Assembly (NCBI RefSeq): GCF_001541225.1
Contig: NZ_LMTS01000288.1
Coordinates: 28,096-92,095 of the forward strand
Length of the DNA stretch: 64,000 nt
Direction of reading: 5' to 3'
Origin: Variovorax sp. WDL1
GTDB lineage: Bacteria; Pseudomonadota; Gammaproteobacteria; Burkholderiales; Burkholderiaceae_C
The notes beneath the pieces are model-generated. The model made no database searches and had not been told where the DNA came from. It saw nothing but the letters and a program-made list of their open reading frames with translations. The position numbers were made by a program, and so were the translations under genes. Below are positions 7,763 to 16,489 of this stretch, in pieces. How positions within the stretch are numbered: the first letter of the stretch is position 1; every line of letters starts with the position of its first letter.

Positions 7763-9279
7763 CGAATCCTTTGCACTTCGCCTCGCACTTCGCCGTCGCC
7801 GGTTGCGCCAGCTTCCGCCTCTGCGCTCGACTCGCCGTCAGCTTCGACTTCCTTCCAGCCCCTGCGGATCTCCTGCTTCTGGCTTGCCCGGAACTCGTCC
7901 TGGCCGAACCGCCCGATCAGCGAATGCTGCTTGTAGACGTAGTCCGGGTAGAACTGGGCCATGAACCGTTTGGCGATCGTGCGGAAGACCGCCTGCTCGT
8001 TCCGGTTGGCATTGCTGTTCGGCAGGCCCACCGGGACGATCGCGAAGTGCTCGTCGAGCTTCGCGTCGTTGAAGGCGGCACCCTTGATCTCCATGTGCGC
8101 GCCCTGGGCCTGGCCGGGGAAGAGCTTCGCCAGCTGGCCCATCACCTTGCGAGCGTCGGCGTGCATGGATTCGGGCAGGAACCGGCAGTCGGTACCAACG
8201 TATGAGATCGCCTTCGACTTGTAGAGGTTCTGAGCTGCATCGGTCACCTCGTCCAGGGTCATGCCATGCTGGCGGGCCGCCTCGGCCTGGAGCGCTCCGA
8301 GAGAGAACGGCAGCGGAGGCTTCTCGCTGTGCTCTTTCGCAGTCGCCTGCACGCAGGTGCCCTTCAGGCCTCCGGTGATCGCGCGGACGATCTGCTTGGC
8401 CACCTGCTCGTCGATGATCCGGCCTTCCAGGTCGAAGCCGGGCGTGCCGGCAGCCTCTTCCCGCTTGTGCCAGCGCATGACCGTGCCATCGCGAAGGGTG
8501 ATCACGGGAATGAAGTAGTCCGTCGGCTTGAAGTTCTCGATGGCGCGGCGCCGAGCGTCCACCATCTCCAACACGGGGGTCTGCACCCGGCCGACGCCGA
8601 CGTTCGACTTGCGCAGGAGCGCCTGATAGGCCATCGAGGGGTTCAGGCCCCAGACCCAGTCCAGGTACTGGCGCACCCGCGCCGCCTCGCCGCGGTTCGC
8701 CCACTTGGGGGCGCCATTGCGGTCGAAAGGCTTCTTGAGGGTCTCGGCGATGTCCTCAGCCCGGTTGGACACCAGCTCGACGCGGAAGACGTTCGGGCCT
8801 GCCGGGTCGATCCCGAAGTGCTCGAGGAGCTCGTCCACGATGAGCTGGCCTTCTCGGTCCGTGTCGCCCGCGTTCATGACCTTGATGCCGCGGCGCAGGA
8901 ACTTCTTGGCCACGATGTAGGGCCCGAATGGCTTCCCGGCGCCAGCCGACTTCCCCTTGGCGCCCTTCTTCTCGTCGGTGCGCGGGTGGGTGATCAGCTT
9001 GGGGGGAAGGACAGGCAGGAAATCCTTGTACCGGTCGAACGCCCGCTCTTCCTCGAGCTTGGCCATCTCAGGGGACAGGTACTCGGAAACCCGCGCCGTG
9101 GTGAGCAAGTGCCCGGCCAAGGGCAGCACCACGTGGCCGTTGCTGATGACGAAATAGCCATCACGCGAAGCCGTTGCCTCGTTCGTGCAGGAGACGCCGT
9201 AGGCGAGCTTCATGCCCGCGACCAGATCCTTGGCCGCCGAAGGCTTCTCCGCTATCCATACGACTTGTTCGCCTGCCAT
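7759..9279 (-). CDS. topB-like: DNA topoisomerase IA/III-type, N-terminal and catalytic part
   Basis: The protein has 506 residues. The Toprim domain is shown by AEKPSAAKDL at 10-19 and GDTDREGQ at 138-145. The central region carries the family motifs DWVWGLNPSMAYQ and GVGRVQTPVL, followed by KEHSEKPPLPFSLGALQ. The active-site segment is SYVGTDCRFLPE, with the presumed catalytic Tyr at 360. The Arg that normally follows two residues after this Tyr is Gly362. Type IA enzymes pass one strand through a nick and relax or decatenate DNA; conjugative plasmids commonly carry them. The remainder of the core is in the coupled ORF at 7256-7762. Whether it is active without the Arg is uncertain. Confidence 0.85.
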   Translation of the reverse strand: MAGEQVVWIAEKPSAAKDLVAGMKLAYGVSCTNEATASRDGYFVISNGHVVLPLAGHLLTTARVSEYLSPEMAKLEEERAFDRYKDFLPVLPPKLITHPRTDEKKGAKGKSAGAGKPFGPYIVAKKFLRRGIKVMNAGDTDREGQLIVDELLEHFGIDPAGPNVFRVELVSNRAEDIAETLKKPFDRNGAPKWANRGEAARVRQYLDWVWGLNPSMAYQALLRKSNVGVGRVQTPVLEMVDARRRAIENFKPTDYFIPVITLRDGTVMRWHKREEAAGTPGFDLEGRIIDEQVAKQIVRAITGGLKGTCVQATAKEHSEKPPLPFSLGALQAEAARQHGMTLDEVTDAAQNLYKSKAISYVGTDCRFLPESMHADARKVMGQLAKLFPGQAQGAHMEIKGAAFNDAKLDEHFAIVPVGLPNSNANRNEQAVFRTIAKRFMAQFYPDYVYKQHSLIGRFGQDEFRASQKQEIRRGWKEVEADGESSAEAEAGATGDGEVRGEVQRIR

Positions 9280-9434
9280 TGCGTGCTACTTGCTTCTTGC
9301 GTTTGTTACGTTTGTGGCGATAGTAGCGCACGAAGCTAATCACATCGCGGAATGATGTGGTTTTGGTGTTGCTTTCGTGCGTCCCCAGCGTCGAGTCGTG
9401 AAGAGGACCGTCGGGATCGGGCGAGGGCCCCAAG

Positions 9435-10295
9435 CTATTGCTTGAGCACGATTCGCCTCTTGCTGGTAATGATCTCGCCAATGCGCGGATCGACGCTGAT
9501 GAGCTTCTCGCCGCTGGGGAAGCTGTCGCCGATGGCAACCCGCCTCCCGCTCTTGAAGGTCACTCCGCCGGCGAGCACCTCGGCCAGGCCGGCCTCTTCC
9601 TTTGTCACACGCTCAGTCGGCCCGTTGGTTCCAGCAACCGGTACAGGTGCGGCCACCTGCACCACGGGGTCTCGGCGTTCGGGCGAGTCGACCGGCGGCT
9701 TGGCACGCGCCGCCGCAGCTCGTGCTTCGGCCTGTTCGCGCTCCCTTCGCTGCTGCGCTTCCTGTGCCGCCCTGGCAAGCTTCTGCTCATGCTCGAGCTT
9801 CGCCCGCTCTGCCTTGGACTTCCGTTCCGCCTCCTCGGCTGCAGCCTTGCGCGCATCAGCGGCCTTCCGCTCGGCCGCTGCCTGCTCGGCCGCACGCGCT
9901 GCATTCGCCGCGAGGGCGGCATCGTCTGCGGTTGTGGGCTGGACCTTCGCGACCGGCGCAGCTGGGAGCGCCTGTGGGACGACCGGCGAAGGGTCTGTAA
10001 CCGCTGGCAGCTGCCTTGCCTCGTCTTTTGGCCGCGGTTCAGTTGCCCGCGGAGGCTCCTCCAGCGAAACGAGCGCATCGACATCCCGCCCAGGCGCAAC
10101 CGCCCGGGTCAGCGCCTCGACCTGCTGCAGCCGAGCGGCGTCGTCCTTTGCGGCTTGCAGCTGCTTCCAGAGCGGAACGCCGGCAGCCGAGCCTCCGGCC
10201 GTCGCGCCCAAGAGGAACGCCGAGGCGAGCCACGCCCAAGCCGTGAACCGAACGCGGTTGACGACGCTCATCGCCCCTGGAGTATTCGTCGCCAT
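9435..10295 (-). CDS. PilP/TraP-like inner-membrane protein with coiled coil
   Basis: The protein has 286 residues. One membrane segment follows a short cytoplasmic N-terminus (about residues 18-38, TAWAWLASAFLLGATAGG). A long Ala/Glu/Lys/Arg coiled coil at about 120-200 precedes a small C-terminal beta domain (VTFKSGRRVAIGDSFPSGEKLISVDP.. IIT.. RRIVL). That C-terminal pattern is shared with the protein at 10762-11421 and is like PilP/TraP domains, in which a short beta fold carries a conserved xGxxFPxGE turn. It starts one base inside the bactofilin stop. A role in the transfer envelope complex is inferred. Confidence 0.65.
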   Translation of the reverse strand: MATNTPGAMSVVNRVRFTAWAWLASAFLLGATAGGSAAGVPLWKQLQAAKDDAARLQQVEALTRAVAPGRDVDALVSLEEPPRATEPRPKDEARQLPAVTDPSPVVPQALPAAPVAKVQPTTADDAALAANAARAAEQAAAERKAADARKAAAEEAERKSKAERAKLEHEQKLARAAQEAQQRREREQAEARAAAARAKPPVDSPERRDPVVQVAAPVPVAGTNGPTERVTKEEAGLAEVLAGGVTFKSGRRVAIGDSFPSGEKLISVDPRIGEIITSKRRIVLKQ

Positions 10296-10747
10296 CAGCC
10301 TGCCCCGGTGCCCAGCATCGACTTGATGACGCTGGAATTCAGCTTCGCGCCCATCGGGATGTTGAACAGGGGCGCACGGATGACCGCATGGATGTCCGCG
10401 CCGTCACCGATCTGCAGGTCCTCACTCGCGATGAGCAGCGCGCTGTCCTTGGCCGCCTTGGCAGGATCGCCCACCTTGCCGGCAACTGCGATCCGCTCGG
10501 CTGTCAGGCGCCCGCTGAAGTGAGAGCCGGGGGCGATGATCACAGTGCCCTTCGCGCATTCCAGCGTTCCACGGAACGTCCCATAGATGACCACGCCACA
10601 GTCGAGCTTCAGGTGCCCGTCGAACACGGCCTTCGGGGGGATCACCATGCCGATCGCGTGCTCCTCGATGGACAGGCGCAACGTTGAGACGGCTTGCTCC
10701 GCATCCGGGTGAGCGGATGCATGGGCGCTGAGGGGTGCTGGATTCAT
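10295..10747 (-). CDS. Bactofilin (polymer-forming cytoskeletal protein)
   Basis: The start at 10747 lies 15 bp past the preceding stop; a longer frame upstream overlaps that gene and reads as non-coding. The 150-residue protein carries the right-handed beta-helix repeat typical of bactofilins (DUF583): VFDGHLKLDCGVVIYGTFRGTLECAKGTVIIAPG, then HFSGRLTAERIAVAGKV. Known bactofilins polymerise without nucleotide and recruit cell-wall or polarity factors at the inner membrane. It is embedded between two related PilP/TraP-like genes and overlaps the downstream one by one base. It may organise the transfer apparatus at a cell site; this is inference. Confidence 0.85.
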   Translation of the reverse strand: MNPAPLSAHASAHPDAEQAVSTLRLSIEEHAIGMVIPPKAVFDGHLKLDCGVVIYGTFRGTLECAKGTVIIAPGSHFSGRLTAERIAVAGKVGDPAKAAKDSALLIASEDLQIGDGADIHAVIRAPLFNIPMGAKLNSSVIKSMLGTGAG

Positions 10748-10761
10748 GACGGGGTGATGAT

Positions 10762-11421
10762 TTAGTTCGCGTCTTCGCGCACGAGAACGCTTGCGGAGGA
10801 CGTCCGGTAGATCCGGCGACCTGGATCGGTCTGGAGAAGGAGCTCCCCATTGGGTAGGGCCTTGCCGAGCTGCACGCGCAAGGGCCGGCCGGCTGCGTCC
10901 TTCAGGGCGATCGTGACCCCGTCCGCTTCGACCTGAACGACCTTCCACGCGGGCAGCGTCGCGGTCCGTCGCTGTTCGACGGCCGATGACCCGAGGTGGA
11001 TCTGCAGGAGCGAGCCGAACGCGAACGCCGCGATCGTGCAAGCGACGGCCAGCACCACCACCGTGCGCATGCGAATCCGGGAGGCGATCGAATTTGCGTT
11101 GAGAGCCGCCGTGTCGGCTGATTCGGTCCCGAAACGGATCCAGGGAACGCCCTTTGCGGAGATCACAGGCCCGGCGAAGCCTGGCAGCTCGATCACGTCC
11201 GCGCGAAGCAGCGCCCGCGTCCAGTCGACCGACGTTACGGCCTGCCCGCGCGATGGCACGCTCGCCCGACCGGTGCGTGCGATCCCCGTAGCTGAGGGGC
11301 GACCCTCAGGTGTGTCCGTCTTCAATGCTTTTTCCCCAGAATCGGTGCGAACAAGCTCTGATGCTGCGTTCGCGACTCCAACCACGTTTGCGGCTTGGTA
11401 TTGTTGCGGAGATAATAGCAT
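10762..11421 (-). CDS. PilP/TraP-like inner-membrane protein
   Basis: The protein has 219 residues. The N-terminal 85 residues are soluble, and a membrane segment near residues 130-148 (TVVVLAVACTIAAFAFGS) is followed by a small beta domain (VTIALKDAAGRPLRVQLGKALPNGELLLQTDPGRRIYRT). This last part resembles the C-terminal beta domain of the 286-aa protein two genes downstream, so the two are likely paralogues. It is the first gene of the minus-strand operon that runs to the left edge of the window; its start lies 32 bp from the divergent small ORF at 11454. Confidence 0.65.
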   Translation of the reverse strand: MLLSPQQYQAANVVGVANAASELVRTDSGEKALKTDTPEGRPSATGIARTGRASVPSRGQAVTSVDWTRALLRADVIELPGFAGPVISAKGVPWIRFGTESADTAALNANSIASRIRMRTVVVLAVACTIAAFAFGSLLQIHLGSSAVEQRRTATLPAWKVVQVEADGVTIALKDAAGRPLRVQLGKALPNGELLLQTDPGRRIYRTSSASVLVREDAN

Positions 11422-11453
11422 CGCATTAATTATTCGAGCAACGCCGCTTTAAC

Positions 11454-11609
11454 ATGAATTCCCGGAAGAAGCGCACACGCATTCCCCGCCCTTCCTTGCG
11501 CGAAGCGTCCGACCAGGCCGAGCTCGCCGCTCTAGTCCACTCACCCGAGCCATCCGCCAAAGTCGCGGACGAAGCGCTGCAGGGGTACCAAGTCGATGCT
11601 GTCGCCTGA
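11454..11609 (+). CDS. Possible small leader ORF, 51 aa
   Basis: An ATG-to-TGA frame of 51 codons overlaps the start of the M15-like peptidase gene by 14 bp, as a coupled leader would. The peptide is basic at the N-terminus (NSRKKRTRIPRP) and acidic afterwards. There is no clear ribosome-binding site, and I know of no family, so it may not be expressed. Confidence 0.3.
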   Translation: MNSRKKRTRIPRPSLREASDQAELAALVHSPEPSAKVADEALQGYQVDAVA

Positions 11610-12330
11610 CCCGTACGTTCAACTGGAAGGGGCGGCCTCTTCGGGTCTACCTGAACCGATGACCCGCCGAGCGGCCCTTCGTGGTCTTGGCGGCCTGGGC
11701 CTCGGGACCATCCTCCTGCTGCAGGAGCCCGGCGTCGCACACGCCCAGGCGATCGCCGCCGCCGCAGGCGCCCTCCCCTCAGCGGCTCAACGCGACGAGT
11801 TCTGGACGCGCGATAGAACCGTCTGGGTCCGGCGCACTTCCACTGGCGAGGTCATCAAGAGCACGTACTGGCGCAACGGCCAGCTTGTCCAGAGCGAGTA
11901 CGAGCGCCTGTGCTGGTTCGCGCGGGACACGACGCTCGAACGCCTCATCCGCGAGAACAGTCCTCACATTCGCAAGGCGCTCGATTCGGGACGGTTCACC
12001 AGGGAGCAGGTTTCCCAGTGGACCATGATGAACCCGATCATCTTCGACGTGCACTACGCCATCACGAGCTGGCTCGGGTGGTTCAACATGGCCAGGCCGA
12101 TCGATTGGACGAGCGCCTTCAGGCACCCCATCACCAACGCCATCACCGAAGGCTCGGCACGCGACAGCTGGCACATGCGCGGCGGAGCAGTAGATGCCCG
12201 GATCCCCGGCGTACCCATCGAGCAGTTCGGTCGCTTCGCCCAGTGGCTCGGCGCCGGCGGCGTCGGCGTCTACGTGGGGAAATCATTCACCCACACCGAT
12301 TCGGGGCGGGTGCGGAGCTGGCGGTCTTGA
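11596..12330 (+). CDS. Tat-exported M15/DUF882 peptidoglycan peptidase
   Basis: The protein has 244 residues. Residues 21-50 form a twin-arginine signal (MTRRAALRGLGGLGLGTILL followed by AHAQA). The mature protein ends in the signature of the peptidase M15_2/DUF882 family: DSWHMRGGAVDARIPGV with candidate zinc ligands His and Asp, and GGVGVYVGKSFTHTDSGRVRSW containing the third His. Relatives such as YcbK/MepK cut peptidoglycan cross-links. In conjugative elements such enzymes open the wall for the mating channel. The initiation site may be the internal ATG at residue 22 in front of the Tat motif. Confidence 0.8.
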   Translation: MLSPDPYVQLEGAASSGLPEPMTRRAALRGLGGLGLGTILLLQEPGVAHAQAIAAAAGALPSAAQRDEFWTRDRTVWVRRTSTGEVIKSTYWRNGQLVQSEYERLCWFARDTTLERLIRENSPHIRKALDSGRFTREQVSQWTMMNPIIFDVHYAITSWLGWFNMARPIDWTSAFRHPITNAITEGSARDSWHMRGGAVDARIPGVPIEQFGRFAQWLGAGGVGVYVGKSFTHTDSGRVRSWRS

Positions 12331-12394
12331 GGGTCATTCAGGCCGCGCGAATTGAAGAAATCGCCAAGAGACGCCACCTATTGAGAACAGAGCA

Positions 12395-12952
12395 ATGTCG
12401 CTCGCGAACCCCGGGGAACGTCCCATCTTGAAACTCAGCAAACTCTTTCTCAGCGCGATCTGTATCGCCCTTCCTCTTGCCGTCCTCGCGGCTGACAACC
12501 CACCCCGCCAGGTTGAGCTCACGCTTTCCGTCTTGACGCCCGGCCGGGCAACCGCGACGGAGACGACCGCAGCTTCACTTGGACAAAATACAAGGATTGG
12601 CGGCAAGGCTCGTCAGTTCGTTGCGCGGGCGAGATGGGACGCCCAAGGTCGAGCGGTCGAAGAGAAAGAGACCCTGTACGAAGGACTCTCGCTCCTCATC
12701 ACGCCGACTGCCGTTTTGGACGATCGAGTAGTTGTTTCCGTGTCGGCAGAGCTTCTTGACCTTGTCGCGATGCGCCAAGAAACGGTGCAAGGATCACGGG
12801 TCGAGTTGCCAGTAACGCGCATGAACGAGGCATCACTCGGGAACCTCGTCCTGAAGTACGGCGAGCTCACGCCAGTTTCATTGTTCAATTTGGGCTCGGC
12901 GGGCGGTCGCGTCGTCCATCTCCAAGCCAAGCCACTTCCGGCGCAGCCATAA
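12395..12952 (+). CDS. Small exported protein, 185 aa
   Basis: A signal peptide (LKLSKLFLSAICIALPLAVLAAD) is evident. The frame opens at ATG 12395, but a TTG at 12428 with GGGGAA upstream gives a more typical signal peptide. The mature part is beta-rich (VVVSVSAELLDLV, GNLVLKYGELTPVS) and has no domain I recognise. It lies between the peptidase and the A1S_2505-like gene on the same strand; a periplasmic role is inferred. Confidence 0.6.
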   Translation: MSLANPGERPILKLSKLFLSAICIALPLAVLAADNPPRQVELTLSVLTPGRATATETTAASLGQNTRIGGKARQFVARARWDAQGRAVEEKETLYEGLSLLITPTAVLDDRVVVSVSAELLDLVAMRQETVQGSRVELPVTRMNEASLGNLVLKYGELTPVSLFNLGSAGGRVVHLQAKPLPAQP

Positions 12953-12953
12953 C

Positions 12954-13364
12954 GTGCCGGTCTTCGTCTTCGGCAGCAACACGGCGGGCAGGCACGGAAA
13001 GGGTGCTGCCCTCTTCGCGCGCCAACAGCACGGCGCAATACACGGCCAAGGCGAAGGCCTGCAAGGCAATGCCTACGCAATCCCCACGAAAGGCCAGCGG
13101 CCCGATCGTTCGCTCTTCACGCTTCCGCTGGAGCAGATCCGAGCCGGCGTCGACCGCTTTCTCGCCTTTGCAGCGAGCAGGCCGGACATTCAGTTTGAGG
13201 TGACGCCCATCGGCTGCGGGCTGGCCGGCTACAAGCACGCCGAGATCGCACCGATGTTCGAAGACGCTCCCGCGAACTGCCATCTGCCGGCCGAGTTCTT
13301 GACGTTTGGCAGCGTGGTAGCTGATCGCATCGCCGCCCCTGCTATTCGGTTCCCGCGCCGATGA
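12954..13364 (+). CDS. A1S_2505-type phage/plasmid protein (macro-like fold)
   Basis: The 136 residues match a family seen in phages and plasmids with the N-terminal signature FVFGSNTAGRHGKGAALFA, then YGxxxGQGxGLQGNAYAIPTK in the form IHGQGEGLQGNAYAIPTKG, and a VTPIGCGLAGY motif. These Gly-rich loops resemble macro-domain ADP-ribose-binding loops. The function is not established. The start directly follows the previous stop (one base between), implying co-translation. Confidence 0.7.
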   Translation: MPVFVFGSNTAGRHGKGAALFARQQHGAIHGQGEGLQGNAYAIPTKGQRPDRSLFTLPLEQIRAGVDRFLAFAASRPDIQFEVTPIGCGLAGYKHAEIAPMFEDAPANCHLPAEFLTFGSVVADRIAAPAIRFPRR

Positions 13365-13403
13365 CGTCGGGCAACGAAAACGTAGGTGCCTTCGACTAGA
13401 TCC

Positions 13404-13946
13404 TCAGACGGGCACGAAAATCTCTGGTGTGCCGAGATCCCGCAGCGCCGAGATTGCGTCCGTAAGTGGATGCCCCGTCAGCTGTGCCGTAGCGGCATCC
13501 AAGATATCGGACGCCGTCGATGCATCACCAAGCTCCAACAAGGCCCACATTTGCCGCGCATGCGGCAGCACGGCAACGCAGGTTAGCGCGCGCAAGGACA
13601 TGATCCAAATCGGCATGCCGCTCGCAATGCGCTGATTGAGGGGGCTGGTTGAAGCGTTTGCCTGCTTCTGCAGGTGCTGCATGCGCATGCTCAGCATCGA
13701 GATTCGGCCGGAGACAGCGGAGGGGACATTTTGCCGAGACTGCATATGCTTGAGGGCCGTCGCGAATGTAGGATCTCCCTCGCTCTTCCCATCGATTGCC
13801 ATAAAGGCCAGCGCCATCGTCGCTGCCGCCCTAAGGTCACCAAGCTCGCGTGGCCCCAGCGATCGCACGACGGCAAGGACCTTCTCCGCGTCGCCGATGG
13901 CCGCTTTTTCTCCAGCCGAGCTCAAGAGTTTCTTGATGAAGCCCAC
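13404..13946 (-). CDS. Hypothetical protein, 180 aa (GTG start)
   Basis: The GTG at 13946 is preceded by GGAAGAGGAACT, a plausible ribosome-binding site. The open frame continues far upstream to 15251, but that part is antisense to the transglycosylase gene. The protein is helical, with a possible membrane-associated stretch at MPIWIMSLRALTCVAVL. It is convergent with the 136-aa gene and divergent from 14221. I recognise no family. Confidence 0.55.
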   Translation of the reverse strand: MGFIKKLLSSAGEKAAIGDAEKVLAVVRSLGPRELGDLRAAATMALAFMAIDGKSEGDPTFATALKHMQSRQNVPSAVSGRISMLSMRMQHLQKQANASTSPLNQRIASGMPIWIMSLRALTCVAVLPHARQMWALLELGDASTASDILDAATAQLTGHPLTDAISALRDLGTPEIFVPV

Positions 13947-14220
13947 AGTTCCTCTTCCTTCCTTGTTGCGTTCACTGCCGCCATGCGCTGGCTTCCAGAA
14001 TTCTTGCACGCATCGCGTAGGTCCCCGTCCCACCACCGGCAGCCCGATCGCTCGCCTGTAGCAAAGTGTCGCGAAGTCGACGTCCATTCGACCGCGGGAG
14101 TCCTCAACGTGAAGCGCTGGGGCAACCTCAAAAACATCTCCCGCGAATCTCGCGTTCCCGCCTAGCATCGCCCGATCGCTCCCGCCCGCGAGGGGGGGTG
14201 CTTTACCAATGCGAGGCCCC

Positions 14221-14517
14221 ATGACCCAACCCGAATCCCCTGAGATCGCTATCGTTCGCCTGGGCGAAGGCGAGGCTGCCCAGTTCGCCATCGGCGCCCT
14301 GCCCCGTGCGGGCCGGCTCCCCTTCAGCAAGGTCGAGGTGCACGCCACCCACCTGACCGTCACCGGCCAGGACGGCACCACCGAGGAACTGGGATCGGAT
14401 GCCGAGCCGCTCGCCCCTGCAGTGATCGAGCAGCTCCTCTCCGACGAAGGCCTGGTCTTCGCCGAACTGGACGAGGACACCGGCGCTCCCGTGTCCACCG
14501 AGCGCATGAAGGGTTGA
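14221..14517 (+). CDS. Hypothetical acidic protein, 98 aa
   Basis: An acidic soluble protein with a beta-rich N-terminal half (IAIVRLGEG, SKVEVHATHLTVTG). An upstream ATG at 14209 is possible; the internal ATG is preferred because GCGAGG lies just before it. The stop shares a base with the start of the transglycosylase gene (TGATG), so the two are coupled. No family recognised. Confidence 0.55.
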   Translation: MTQPESPEIAIVRLGEGEAAQFAIGALPRAGRLPFSKVEVHATHLTVTGQDGTTEELGSDAEPLAPAVIEQLLSDEGLVFAELDEDTGAPVSTERMKG

Positions 14518-16211
14518 TGCTCGTGAATGCAGGAGAACTGACGCCGGCGCCGGCCGCAGATGTCGAGGTCCGTGGCAAGAGCTCCAAGCTCTTCAAGGCC
14601 GCAGCCTTGTTCGCCTCCGGGGTCGCGGCGACGGCCGCCATGATGGGCCCGGGTGCCCACAAGATTGCGGACGTGATCGGAGACATGCAGGCGCGCGGCC
14701 ACCAAGCGAAGCAGGTCGCACCCGCGGCCTTTGCGGCCACTGCCGCACAAACCAGCGCGACCACCACGGTCCACGCGGCGCCCGTCATGCACGAGACCGA
14801 CCGGGTCCGCGTTGAGATCCTGAGCAGACCGGTTCCTTCGGACACGCGAGCCGCGGCCGAGATGGCCCGCGCGGTACCGCTGCCCACAGACGCGAAGGTG
14901 GAGATGCCATCGGCCGAGCAGACCGCCGTGCTCGCCTATGGTCAGTTCGCACCGATCGCTACCCGCGTGTTCAACAACGGCACGAAGCAGAACGAGACGC
15001 ACTGGACCTTGCATCCATGGGACGTGGCGCGCCTGGCCGACCAGGCCTCGGCCGAGCTCTACAAGGAACGGCGCATCCGCGTCGAGCCACGCCTCATCGC
15101 AGGTGCCTACTACACGGAAAGCCGCGGCGTCGTGCAGGTCGGGTTCGATCGCAAAGGTGTCGAGCTGCTCAACAAGGGCAAGTCGATCGATGAAGTTTTC
15201 AGGAGCGGGGCCAAGGCCAGCTACGGCCTGTTCCAGATCGACCAGCAGCACGCCGGCGCCACCGACGTGGACCCGGTGCGCGGCGCCAAGAAGGCTGCCG
15301 AGTTCCTCTCCGAAGGCCAGGCAAACATGAAGCGCTACCCCCGCCTGGGCATGGTCGCTGTCTCCGCCACCTACAACGTCAGCAGCAACCTGCGGGAGAA
15401 GATCTTCGCGGGCGCGCCGCTCGACGAACAGGAGACCAGGTCATTCGAAGCCGTGCAGAACCATGCGGCCAACATGTCCTACGGTGCCGCGCTCTACGAC
15501 GTCGCGCACCGCACGCACCAGCAGCACCTGGCGCAGGCCCAGAAGCTCGGACAGCCGATCGCCGTGGCTGCCCACGCCGCGACGCGTGCCGATCCGCTGG
15601 CGAGAGAGCGAGTCGACGCCGTGATGGCGCTGACGGGTCGCAAGTTCCAGGAGCCGGCGGCCCAGTCCAACGCACCTGTCGAACAGATGGCGCAGACCAA
15701 CTCGGTCCCGACGGCGCTCGTGGCCACGGTCATTGCGCCGACACCCGCACCGGCCGTGAAGGCAGCAGCGCCAGCGCCCTCACCTGTGGCGGCCGCAGCG
15801 CGGGCACCGACGAATACGGCGGCTCAGGCCCCGGCAGCGACCGAGGCGCCCGCGAAGGCCGCGGCGACCAAGCCGTCGTTGCGAGAGGCCATGAAAGTGG
15901 CCGCTGCCGCCCCGACCCACAGCAAGCCCGACCGAGCGGCACCGGTTCGCCGGTCCACCGAGGCGGCAGCGCCCCGAACCGTCTCCTCGACGCAGGACCT
16001 GGACCGATTCATCCTGGAAGGTGCAGCACGCGAAGCACGCGCCGCAGCGCCGGAGCGCGCGATCGTGGTCCCATCACCAGATCGCGCGCGAGCCGCCTTC
16101 AATGGCTCGGTCAACGATTGGAAGGAGAGCGCAGCGTCGGTGCTGGGCCGCGTCGCCGCCTTCCACGAGCAGCGCACGCGCGAGATGGCAGGCCAGCGCG
16201 AGGCCCCGTAG
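14517..16211 (+). CDS. Lytic-transglycosylase-like protein with long Ala/Pro tail
   Basis: The protein has 564 residues. An SLT-type core lies at about 185-330, with catalytic-type Glu201 in ESRG and SYGLFQI at 235-241. A further SATYNVSS segment follows, as in lysozyme-fold transglycosylases. An N-terminal hydrophobic stretch at 28-44 could anchor it. Residues 350-560 are Ala/Pro rich and probably unstructured. Such enzymes cleave peptidoglycan to let a transfer apparatus through. It is co-directional with the exported M15-like peptidase at 11596, consistent with a cell-wall remodelling set. Confidence 0.75.
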   Translation: MLVNAGELTPAPAADVEVRGKSSKLFKAAALFASGVAATAAMMGPGAHKIADVIGDMQARGHQAKQVAPAAFAATAAQTSATTTVHAAPVMHETDRVRVEILSRPVPSDTRAAAEMARAVPLPTDAKVEMPSAEQTAVLAYGQFAPIATRVFNNGTKQNETHWTLHPWDVARLADQASAELYKERRIRVEPRLIAGAYYTESRGVVQVGFDRKGVELLNKGKSIDEVFRSGAKASYGLFQIDQQHAGATDVDPVRGAKKAAEFLSEGQANMKRYPRLGMVAVSATYNVSSNLREKIFAGAPLDEQETRSFEAVQNHAANMSYGAALYDVAHRTHQQHLAQAQKLGQPIAVAAHAATRADPLARERVDAVMALTGRKFQEPAAQSNAPVEQMAQTNSVPTALVATVIAPTPAPAVKAAAPAPSPVAAAARAPTNTAAQAPAATEAPAKAAATKPSLREAMKVAAAAPTHSKPDRAAPVRRSTEAAAPRTVSSTQDLDRFILEGAAREARAAAPERAIVVPSPDRARAAFNGSVNDWKESAASVLGRVAAFHEQRTREMAGQREAP

Positions 16212-16220
16212 CGGACCCTC

Positions 16221-16265
16221 GTTGTTGCGCTCATTGTTTCGCTGCGCAACAAAGTCCGCAACAAG
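16221..16265. repeat. 45-bp nested palindrome, copy 1
   Basis: Starts with TTGTTGCG, then TCATTGTTTC, then its complement GCGCAACAA, and closes with CGCAACAA. It lies 9 bp after the transglycosylase stop. Seven copies of this element occur in the window; see findings. Confidence 0.85.
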
Positions 16266-16371
16266 ACGGAGTTCGCGAACCGGCGCCGCCTGGATGAAGC
16301 GGGCCTCCGTCATCGTCGCCAAAGGCGGCATTGCCGAAGAGATCACGCCCCCGTTGGGCTCTTTGTTGCGT

Positions 16372-16406
16372 TTATTGCTGCTCCGCGCAACAAACAGCGA
16401 AACAAT
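16372..16406. repeat. Nested palindrome, copy 2
   Basis: A variant with TTGTTGCG, TTATTGCTGC, GCGCAACAA and CGAAACAA. It lies in the 278-bp convergent gap between the transglycosylase and HerA-type ATPase genes. Confidence 0.8.
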
Positions 16407-16427
16407 CTCCAGCGGTGTGGGCCCTCT

Positions 16428-16471
16428 TTGTTGCGCTCATTGTTTCGCTGCGCAACACAGCCCGCAACAAT
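16428..16471. repeat. Nested palindrome, copy 3
   Basis: Contains TTGTTGCGCTCATTGTTTC, then GCGCAACA and CGCAACAAT. It is 19 bp before the stop of the convergent ATPase gene and follows copy 2 by 22 bp. Confidence 0.8.
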
Positions 16472-16489
16472 ACGGCCGCCCGCCCGGAA

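Noticed and set aside
13404..15251. Long minus-strand frame of 615 codons
   Set aside because: Only the first part to 13946 has a start with ribosome-binding site; the rest is antisense to the transglycosylase and small acidic protein genes.
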